A stretch of DNA of 64,000 nucleotides, taken from Typha latifolia (Eukaryota > Streptophyta > Magnoliopsida > Poales > Typhaceae). The stretch is from contig CM034099.1 of NCBI GenBank assembly GCA_019914945.1, forward strand, positions 5,766,001-5,830,000, given 5' to 3'. Every line of letters begins with the position of its first letter. The stretch's first letter is position 1. A program made the translations under genes and the position numbers. Below, one piece after another: positions 12,612 through 23,372 of this stretch. The notes under the pieces are model-generated. The model did not search any database. It was given only the letters and a program-made list of their open reading frames with translations, and was not told the DNA's origin.

Positions 12612-12663
<52 letters not shown>
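12370..12663. promoter_or_regulatory. 294-bp bidirectional promoter between NFD6-like and EMC2
   Basis: The start codons of two divergent genes are only 294 bp apart, so both promoters and leaders share this segment. It contains a telo-box (AAACCCTA, minus strand, 12413-12420), a direct repeat of a TTTGCATAT...CTAGAA block (about 12434-12456 and 12467-12487), and the CT tract that abuts EMC2. No clear TATA box is seen for either direction, which suits broad housekeeping expression. Confidence 0.65.
12616..12662. repeat. (CT)n microsatellite abutting EMC2 start
   Basis: About 47 bp of perfect CT repeat ending one base before the EMC2 ATG. It is a pyrimidine-rich leader on the coding strand. 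Confidence 0.92.
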
Positions 12664-12667
<4 letters not shown>

Positions 12668-15600
12668 TGGCCGCGGCGGAGGAAGCGCAACTGGATCGTC
12701 TCGAGAGCCAGGTCGAAAACGGCGGCGGGGGTGCGTGGGAGTACCTCTCCCTCGTTCGGAAGCTCAAAGTCCGGCGATCCGACAAGGTCTTGAAGCACGG
12801 CCTCTCCATCTTGAACGACCCGAAGACTCGATCTAAACTCGGAGGAGAAGGTTTGATCGGCTCTCAATCTGGTTGTTGCTGCTAATTCTGTTCCTTTTCT
12901 CTTGAATTCATTAGATCTGGGTTGCATTAGTTCTTAGGAATTCGGAGTAAATGAGTGATTTTGGCCGTTGGTCTTGGTTGTTTCTGTGGTTTTGGGAAGT
13001 GTGTACGTATTGATTTTGTTTACTTTCCTTTTTTCTTTGTAATTTTTTTAACAAATTAGTTTTTTTTCCTCCATTTTGGTTGATTGATCAAAGTTCGTTT
13101 ATTCTGGGGGTTTTTGTTAATCGGAATTTGTTCAGCTAAAATACAGAGAATGCCTGGTTTAAATTTTGGGTTTTTGTTTTGAGCGGGATATAGTTTCTTC
13201 TCTTCGAGGTTTTAGATCTGAGATGCGTTAGCTCATGGGAAATTGGAGAGAATGGATTGGCATTCCAGTAAGTGGGTTCGATTGTTCAGCGGTTTCAGTA
13301 TGTGGACGTTCTTAGTTTGGGTTGGTTCTCTATCTCGGTATATCATTAAGATTTACTTTTGGGGTTTGTTGATCAAAGGTGGTGCTAGAGGTTCTTGTTA
13401 TTAGAATTTGTTCATCTAGATGTGGAGAATGCCTGCATATAATTTCTTCTCATATTAAACTGGTTTGATTGTTTTTCCTGTAAAAGTAGAACATGAGTCA
13501 AATACAATCTGTGGTCCTATTTCTGGTAAAGGATTAATATCTTTAACTTCAGGGAAATGTTTTACACTTTGCATTATTATCTTATTCTGATTTGAACCCT
13601 TCCTCTTCAGTTTTCTAGATCAAATGCCAGGTATCCTGAAAATTGTTCAAATAGCACCTAATTGTTAGCTTGAATAATAGAATTTAATCTTAGACCTTTT
13701 TAACTTAACCATATATACCAAAGCACATAGCCTTTATCCTCTGGTTTATTTGAACCACACATATAGGATCTAATGTAAATCAAATGCAACCCAGCATACA
13801 AACAGTCCTTTTGAGTGCGCCTTTTGAGTGATGAAAACAAGGGCAATTCGGAGATGGCAAAGATTTAGATATAAAATTGGCAAAATATACCCTTTTGAGT
13901 GCGCCCTTCTTTTTAGGATCTACTAAGTTAAGGTTGATCCAGGATATTTAGGAAAATGGATAGTGAAAAGATAGGGTTTGCTGCATCAACAAATAAAGTG
14001 GGGGTGGAGAATGAAAGCCTTCCTTGACTATTAACATTAGTCTTCTTATGGAAGAACATTACAAATAAAAATACTAGACTTGGCTAGTTGGCTACTCTCT
14101 CTCTATATATTTGTTCAACAAAAATATCAGTTGTGTATTGTGTTCTTAGTTCTGTTATTTTTTTCCTTTTTATCCATGATTTCAAAATTATGGGTTTCCT
14201 TTTGTTGTTTCAGTTATAGAACCAAGAAGCCTACAATATGTAGGTGGATTACTACATAGGTTCTTCAATTTAGCTTCATAATATCAACATCCATTGACTG
14301 CTTTGAGTAGAGAATCATTTATTATCAGATTCTTTCCTCTTTTTTTCTTTTGAACTTCACATTAGTGTGCGTCAAGATGCCAGCAATTGTCCTGGATTTT
14401 TTTCATCATAAAAAGTATTTTATTTTTATCCAACATACTTCTTTGCTTCAAAAATACATCAAGCAATTGCTGGAGCAGTTTCTATGGGAAAGATGGTAAT
14501 GATCTTAGGATGCTGTCTGTAAATGCAGAATGGACTCTGTACGAGCAGGTGGCAGTTGCTGCTATGGATTGTCAACAACTTGATGTCGCAGAGGTAGCGC
14601 ATTGTCAATCCCCTATTCTCTTTCCACCTGGACTTCTCTTATGCTCTTGTCTTTTTTCTGCTTTGTTTATTAGTGGATAATTGGATGTGCTTTATTCAAG
14701 GGATACTTTTGAATGTTATCTTATTTAGTATATGTTGTCTTGCTGCTGCTTGTGCTTTAAGATCTTCTCGCTCTGTTAATTTACGTGTTGTATTTTATTC
14801 ATCTTACTGTGTTGGGTATCTAATTCTTCTGAACGAAATTTCTCATGCCAGCAAAAAACAAGAACAAGAACACGATCAACAAATTCTCAGGAAGTAATTT
14901 AAAGAACTGATATGTGGGATATATGCATCTCATCTTCTTTGTGGAAAGAAATTTGGTGCTGAATATGCTCTTTTCATTTTTCTACACCTTTGCCAAAGGC
15001 TTCTCTCCGTGTTTAGAGATTGATTTCTTTTTTTAACATAACGGCTGTGCTCAGTTGCTTTTCCTAGTCCGTTGACTGGAGTGATGAAATGTGATGATGT
15101 TTCAGGTCATGTTAAGCGTTATGGATACTAAAGCACTACTTTCCAGTTAATTGCTTTTATCCAGCGAGTACTACCTTGCAAATACTAATTGCTTATATTG
15201 ACTAAATATATGGCCATGGGACCTTTATAACATGTCTACTCAATCAAAATATGGTCCATTTCATTTTATTTATTTCCTGATAACCAATTATTTAGCCCCT
15301 CTTGTGTTGGATCAGGATATTGAACCTGATATAGTTCTTTATTCAAGCAGGTCATGGTACTTAGTTTGTTTTTAACTGAGATTCAACCTGCTTATTTATG
15401 ATAAACGAACTTTCCTAATTTTAATGAGATTTTTATAAATGTACATATTTGTTGTTTGTAGGAACTGTAAGGTTATTATTTCATTGTTAGTACCTATAGA
15501 TACTCAAGAACTTATGGTTTGTTAATAAAATAGGAATTGTTGTTCAAGTCATTGTGCTTTATGGAGTGAAACTTATAAAGGCTCTACCAAAGAGTTGACC

Positions 15601-18600
15601 ATAATTATCTGTTTAATGCATGCAGAATGCCATAACAAATTGTCTAGGTACTTTTTCACTAATCTATTGCCTTGCCATTAACTATTTTCACATGTATAAT
15701 GATATTGATATCTTCCTAAGATACCTTTGGAAGCTTAAACTGTAAAAGTACGATTTTTTCTGCTATTTTTTAACTATTATATATCTATTTCTGGGAGGGT
15801 ATCTAACATAGTCTCTAAAATTTTGGCTTAGCAGGATTGTATCAAGACCCTTTCAAAGAAATTTCCTGCCAGTATAAGGGTTGGTGAGTACTTAGATCAG
15901 TTTGTATATTTTATTTGATTTTGGCTTGTCAGTTTTTTTGTCTTGTGGGTTGACTAACAGGAGTTTTCCTTGTGGCATGGATACATTATTTGTTTACTAA
16001 ATGTGTCGTGTTGGCTTAGCATTTCATTTTAGCGCTTGATTTGATGTAATTATTTCATTTATAGTGATGATTGGAGGAAAAGGATCCACATAGCTGATAC
16101 CGAATTGTTAAAATCACAGGCTTGATGGTCGTTGTTTGGAGGAAAAGGATGTTGCATTGTTTCTTCTTAATCACTAAACATTATTAAGCTTCCCTATACA
16201 TGTGTTTATTGTGGACTACTTTGGGTCCTTTCTTGTTTTTCTTTGGTAAGGGTATTATTGTCAATGAGTTAGCTAACTTCACACTACTATGAAATATATG
16301 GACAAAAAATGCACAAAAATGCATGAGTTAAACATGCGTAGCAATTTGAGAAACTGTTGAATAGATTTTCTTAAACGTTCTTGAGCTCATTGTTGAGATA
16401 TAGTTGTGAATGTTAAAAACCATATATATTCAAAAACCACCAAAAATTTGGGGAAGGTTAAATGGAATTTCTAGTGTATGCTTTTCATAAATGATTAAAC
16501 TCCAGTTTCATTTTTATAATACTTATTTTTTTCTCTCTATCTGTATATGCATTTGATTCCAAAAACATGTAGCTTCCAGCAGGGAATATGGTTTTTTTCT
16601 GCAGTACTTTTGCTTCCATGACTTCCATTCCAAGTCAAAATAGTCAAAGTTGCCAGAAGTAAAAAGGAAATAAACTAAATTTTACTAGAAGGATATAATG
16701 CCCCTTCACTTATCCCCTTCTCTTCCCATCGAAGAGAAACTTTGCCAAGCATGCTTTACTAAAGTTGCAAAAGGAGGGGCACACATGTTTGAGAATCAAA
16801 TCAATATGATTTTGAACTTCAAAGCATAATGACAAGTTAGTCCAATAAAAATAAAATAGAGAAAAATAAAATCAAGTGAAAACTTCTAGAAATGGAAAAT
16901 CTTTGATAATGTTCATAAATCATAAGTGCATCGCTTTACTTTGTGCTACTTGGAAAAACACATAGAAAATATGGAGGAAATTAGGAAAATGATAGATAGT
17001 ATGCCTGTCATTTTATATTTATATTAGCTGTTGAAACAAATACATCGTGCTGTTCTCTTATCTCCTAGCCTTTTATGTCCTTTAAATTTTTTTCAGCTAG
17101 ATTGGGGGGGATGCTGCTTGAAGCAAGGGGAGCATGGGCTGAAGCAGAAAAAGCTTATGCAACCCTGCTAGAGGATAATCCATTAGATCAGGTACTTAGA
17201 TTTCAGCTCTGATGCTGATTTTGGTTCTAAGCACAGTTGGCGAGTTAGCTAACTGTATTATCTTTCATAAATAATATAGATTGAATTGCTTATTTCTAGA
17301 CGTATCTGAATTGCTTGATGTACAAAGAATGCTCTGCCTGAATGTTGAGTACAAATATGTTTTCTTGCTGGGATTGCTTCCTTAGTTCCTTCTGTAGATT
17401 TTCTTCCAGCCTAACTAATCATTAGATATTATTATTTTCAAACTATCATTTATAAAGAATTAAAATTTTACTGTATGTAGATTATTCAGAAGAGGAAGGT
17501 TGCTATGGCAAAGGCACAGGGAAATATCTCAGCTGCTGTTGAGTATCTCAACAAGTACCTTGAAATGTAAAGATCTGATTTCTCTGCCTTTTATATTACT
17601 TTTCTTCACCATTTCCAGTATATGACTATACAGCAATTGAATAGCTAATGCTTTTCAATCATTTATCAGATTTATGGCTGATTATGATGCTTGGAGAGAA
17701 CTTGCTGAAATCTATGTCTCCCAACAGATGTGAGGCATTTCAATTTTTATTCATGCAACAGAATCTAATTTGATGCATCTTTTACTGAACTTTCTTTGTC
17801 TCGTTTTTCCTCTGACCAGGTACAAGCAAGCAACATTCTGTTATGAGGAGCTAATACTATCTCAACCAATAGTACCACAATATCATCTAGCCTATGCAGA
17901 GGTAAGTCACCAACCTTTAATGTCTTGATCACTATGATTCTAACATTTGCACATATTTGTTTTTTAGGGGAGTATGTTATGCATCATGCCTCTGAAATTC
18001 TAATTTTCAGTATCAATCTTCTTTAGACATTAAGTTAATTTCTCATCTGTTAGCTTGATGATCATCATATATTCTTTGCTGTAGTTTGAGGGCATTTTGA
18101 TAACTGGTATATACGATGAACTTAACCTGAGCCTATGGGCTGTCTGTCTAAATGTACTACTATTGTGTAGGGTGTTTTTTGGGCAAAAAGTTCAAAATGC
18201 AAACTTGATTTGTAGATTGTGAAAGTGAGTGGAGGTCATTGCTGTAGGGTTAATTGGAACTTGGTAAGGTACTAGACCTACGATTTCCTTTCTCCCTAAC
18301 AGTCGAGTGGCTTCAGCTATAAACCCAAGAAGAGATTAGTTGGTCTACTGCCTTGACTACGAAGCTTTGTTTCCAAACTAGCTTGCTTCTGGCTTTGCTT
18401 AATGCACTACCACTTTGTCCTAATGATATGGTAGGAAGACTTCTTTGAAGGCTGACCACTTCTTGAACCAGACATGAATCTTTCAATTCATTTGAAGTGA
18501 AATTTGCCTTTTCCTATATATATATATATTTGCTGTATTATAATATTTTTCACTAAATATTTTAATGTTAAAAACATCATGATTGACTGGATAATGAAAC

Positions 18601-19761
18601 AAAGTATCTAATTAGCATCAACTATGTTATCAAGTAATTAAAAATAGAAAAACACTAGAAAATAGAGAATGTAAGGATTGTCATAATTCATAACTCATAA
18701 GCACGCCAAATGAGGACTCAAGGAAAAAATTGCGTAATTGTGGGGCTTTAAATTATTTGTTATTGAAGAACATGTACCTAGGAACATGGGCCCACATGGC
18801 ATCCTGAACCCCCGCTGATAAAGCATGTACATACTCATTTCCTATTATTTATGCTTTATGCGTTCATTTTGTTTTCATGTACGTACTCATTTTTTAAAAG
18901 CAGCAGTAACAACAGTAAGTGAACTGAATATGCTTTGAAGTCAGACTACTAGTGCAGTGGGCTACTCCACTTAGGGTACTGGCAATCAGCTATCAGAGGT
19001 CCCCCTTCTGATAGTAGGTAAACCCCAGTGACGAAGTCTCTTTTTCTTTTTCTTTTTTTCAAAATTGCCCTTGTCCCCCTCTCTTTCTAACACATGAAAT
19101 TGTAGAAATGCACTTCATTTCATTGTTACCTTACATAGAGTAATGATGGCACCTTTATCCGTGTTTCCCGACCAAATGGGAAAACATGGATGAGGTATGA
19201 AGTAACTTGAGAATTGCTGCCTTATCCACTGCCTGCAAATTTCTTATGGTGCAACCAAATGAGTCTGAATAATTGCAGCAAATCTAATTTCCTTATTTGC
19301 CCATGTCCCCTCTCTTTTCTGATTTGCCCAAATCTAATTCTAAGCTTGTTAAAATAAATATATCCATTTTGTTTATCTCAACCACTTGTGCTGTCCTGCT
19401 TCATTAGGTACTTTACACTATGGGTGGTTTGGAAAATCTCCAGACAGCTAAGAAGTATTTTGCATCCACAATCCAATTAACTGGAGGGAAGAACACAAGA
19501 GCTCTCTATGGTGTATGCCTGGTAAGATATATATGACACGTTCACATCTTCTGCCAATCGTGATTCCTGATGCGAACTCAAAAATTTCAGTGTAGCATGG
19601 CCATTAGTCAGCTGACTAAGGGCCGGAACAAGGAGGAGAAAGAAAGCTCGGAGCTACAATCTCTAGCAGCAGAGGCCTTGATGAAGGATTACAAACATCG
19701 GGCTTCAGGGAAGCTACCTCTTCTTACAAGCGTGCTAAAGAACATGAAACTCGGCTCATGA
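12664..19761 (+). CDS. EMC2: ER membrane protein complex subunit 2 (TPR protein)
   Basis: Cytosolic TPR subunit of the ER membrane protein complex, which inserts tail-anchored and multipass membrane proteins. Nine exons: 12664-12850, 14529-14593, 15835-15883, 17097-17191, 17481-17566, 17670-17729, 17820-17901, 19408-19521, 19591-19761; every junction is GT/AG and the total is 302 residues, the usual EMC2 length. Recognisable blocks are WTLYEQVAVAAMDCQQLDVA, RLGGMLLEARGAWAEAEKAY, QKRKVAMAKAQGN, YDAWRELAEIY and the C-terminal LASTIQLTGG-type repeat followed by ALYGVCLCSMAI. There is no signal peptide or membrane segment, as expected. Introns are large (first 1.68 kb). A degraded repeat beginning GGATCCACATAGCTGATACC lies in intron 3 near 16080. 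The ATG directly follows the CT tract. Confidence 0.93.
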
Positions 19762-21160
19762 TTTAGGTTAAGAATTTATTTGCCTGAAAATTCCTATGGA
19801 AAAGCTCCAAAGCAGCGAAGTCATGGAAGCTTCTTTCATCGGGCGGTATTTATATGTTAGCTTTCCTCAATCTGCAGTGATGATAACCTTTCCTGAGGGT
19901 ATTTTGCATTTTACTTTTTTGATTTGTTCTGGGGCAATGGCATGCATGATAACTTAAAACATTTGTGCCACAACATGCCATACCTCATTAAGTTTGATGT
20001 TTCAGGTAAATTCCATTCTCTATTACATAAGGAAGTTACGCCGTAACAGCAACTATTCCTAAGCATGCAATCAGGTCAATGATTTTGGCTTGGTAGTTCC
20101 TTGCCTGCTATAAGGAAAAAGTTATTGACTGAGCAACTGTAGCTCATTTCAAAGTTAATAATAGATATATCCTTATTTTTATTGGTCCAAGAATCGATTT
20201 TACTAAAATTTTCATAGGGATACTGTTGAGTTTTTGATCGTTTATCTTTTGTTATAGTTTTCAAACTATTCTATCAAACTACTACAGTTGTTGCTGTATA
20301 AGCATAATATATCTCAGAAAATTAATGTTTTTTTTTTTATGAAAGTGTTTTATTGTTCTAAATAGTTTGTAAATCTATAGTAAAACAATAATATCTTTTG
20401 GAAGGAATTGTAGATTAGTCAAAAACTCAGGATTCTTTAGAAAGGCATCATAGGAAATGCTTGATGTCTTTTGGAAGAGGTCTCTCTAACCCTTTCTTTA
20501 ATGATACATGAAGCAACGGTCCCAAAAGTTCAACAAATAAAAGAGTAGTTCTTTGTTACGCATTCAAGTGCTGTTATGCTATTGTCAGTATTTGCACATA
20601 TTTAACAAATATCTGCATATTTTATTCCTTCAAATTGCCCACTAATGTGAATCTAATTCCAATCCAGCAACGAGAAGAGAATCCGAAATCAACGCTACCA
20701 AACTTGATCGCCTTGTTAGTAACTACTGCGTGAAAAAATAATTTCCTCTGTTTAAAATATTCCTCCTCAATCTATTATAATTATTGTCAGCCCAGCAAAA
20801 TCCAATTCTTACTCGATTAATCATTGTATCACTATGTTGGAAAACTGTCAGAAAAAGTGATTACAAAATCACACTCTTTGTTAATCACTATTATAGATCT
20901 ATGTCTCATAGAGTAAATATTTCTTCTCGGATCTTTGGTATTTCTGGTACAAACATCGCAGAGAATATTTTTTAGTTTCTATTATTCTATAGAGGAGTAC
21001 GACCATTCTTCTCTCCAAACCGGATCGTCTGCAACCTTATATTGTAGAACCACTATTGAGGACTAAGTAGACAGAAGCCGAGTAAAATTTTTTTGTCAGT
21101 TTCGTATATCCGGAAACCGCAAAGAATCCTCTTTGTCGTCAGACATTGGTCTTCAGTTCT
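19762..21160. other. intergenic region EMC2 to DUF819
   Basis: About 1.4 kb containing the EMC2 3' UTR and the DUF819 promoter. It is AT-rich with only short open frames. No RNA gene or transposon was recognised. Confidence 0.6.
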
Positions 21161-21163
21161 CTC

Positions 21164-21164
<1 letters not shown>

Positions 21165-21200
<36 letters not shown>
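21165..21200. repeat. (CT)n microsatellite abutting DUF819 start
   Basis: CT repeat of about 36 bp running directly into the ATG at 21201, the same arrangement as at EMC2. Confidence 0.9.
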
Positions 21201-21202
<2 letters not shown>

Positions 21203-23314
21203 GGCCTCCTCCCTCTCCTTTCCTTTCTCCCCTCGCTCACCGGCTCGACCGGTAATCTCCACCCAACTACCATTCTCCTTGAACCGGTCATCTTCATCCT
21301 CCTCTTCCCCCTACAATCCCTTCCTCTCGATCCCCACCACCACCTCCTCCTCCTCCTCCTGCCTCCATCACCTTCGTAAGCCTCTCTGCCCTCGGATCAC
21401 CGCCGTCCATCACCTCTCCACCCCTCTCATCTCCCCTCAGGATCAATGGGGCACCTGGACCGCCCTCTTCGCCGCCGGCGCCTTCGGAATCTGGTCATGC
21501 CCCCTCCATTATTCCTCCATTTCTCTTCGTGTTCTTATTAAAGTTGCGATTTTGGGATATGGGTTTGTGTTGGTTTCGAATGTTGAAGACAACAAACTGG
21601 GGGGAATCTGGTCCTTTTTCCTCACCTTTCTTCGGATTTTTACTAAAGCTGCGATTTTAATGTGGATTTGTGTTGGTTTTGAAGGTCGGAGAAGACCAAG
21701 TGGGGGAGCGCGCTCAGTGGGGCTTTGGTGAGCACTTTGGTGGGCTTGGCGGCGAGCAGCATAGGGATCGTTGCGGCGGATGCGCCGGCGTACAAGGTGG
21801 TGTTGGAGTATTTGCTTCCAATGGCCGTTCCGCTTCTCCTTTTCACTGCGGACCTTCGCCGGGTTCTGCGCTCGACGGGGACTCTGCTCTTGGCCTTCTT
21901 GATTGGAGCTGGTATGTTGGTATTTAGTCTTTGATTTTAATGCATGGTGCTTATTCTATATACTATGCTGATTTTTTTTTTCTCGGTAACCATTTGTTTA
22001 CCCCATTATTCCACCATCTGAGGAAAGTCAGAAGGTTCATCTAAGCAGAACGTTCTGAACATAAATAGAAAAACGGCTTTTGAATCACTATTTATGGAAT
22101 TTATTTGAACTAAGCTAAACACAATAGTGCGAAAAAATGCTAAAAAATGTTCGAAGGTTTTAATCCAAAAAATCATTCTAGAACGCAAAACAACAAGGCC
22201 AAGGCAATGGGTGGGCTCTGATACCAAATGTAAGAGATATAATAGACGATCTAAACATGCTTTAACACCTTAAATAGCATTTAGATCAAAATGCGGAATA
22301 GAACGGATTGAAGATTACCTTCAGCCATTGGCATTTTCATCAAGTTCTGAAACATGAGTATTTGTTGCTCTGCATTTTTTTTTCAGATATTCGAAGCACT
22401 CCAAAACCTCACTTATATGATGTATTTTTTTTCTGAATGAGTTGTATTGTGTGAATAGAGACCTAAAATGGGTTAACTTAAATAGAGACACTACCCATCA
22501 CCAAGTCCCTATGTGGGCAGTTAGATGAACATTGTGAATGTTCCTCAGATGGTGGAATAATGGACCACTTCATGCTTTGATGGATTCAAACAAGAGGGTA
22601 AACAAATGGTTACTGACAAAATAAGGGAACAAAAAGATGTAACAGTCTACACTAATTTGTTGTTTGCCAAATGATTTACAATTTGTGGGTTAATCCTCAA
22701 AACTTCATGAAGATCATCAAACTGAATATAATTTGTTTTCCATGACAGTTGCAACAACGATTGGCACGATAACAGCATATTTACTGGTTCCCATGCGATC
22801 ACTCGGACCAGATAGTTGGAAGATTGCAGCAGCCCTCATGAGTAGGCATATTGGTGGAGGTACTATCAAACTATATAATAAATGTTGCTCCTGGCAAGGT
22901 CTTATAAGAAATGCAGGAGATGATGGCATAATGAAACATTTTAGAATTTTCGTTCTGCAGTATGTTAGTCATAATAACTTATCAATAGATTAATCCTTAT
23001 GTACTATCATTTTATTGCTCAACTAATTTACTTATTTATACAATCTATGGATCTTCTTAGCTTTGCTAATTAATTGCTGAATGTTTCCTAGTGTATCAAA
23101 ATGACGTGACAGGATAAAATATTAGGACATTCTTTCTAGGGAATGTCAGATTTTTGGTGCAAGATACATAATCTTAGCGTGATGAAGGACAGCCAAAATA
23201 GAGTTGAATGATGCTGACTGCTTATTGGCTTCTTCTATTTGGTTGAGCTCATTGTTTCCTAGGTGCATGCCAATGAAACTAAATGTTGAAAATCATGCAA
23301 TAAGCTAGTATGTG

Positions 23315-23372
<58 letters not shown>

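Noticed and set aside
19157..19191. Short hairpin ATCCGTGTTTCCC/GGGAAAACATGGAT in EMC2 intron 7
   Set aside because: Arms of about 13 bp with mismatches and no recognisable miRNA sequence; too short for a precursor.
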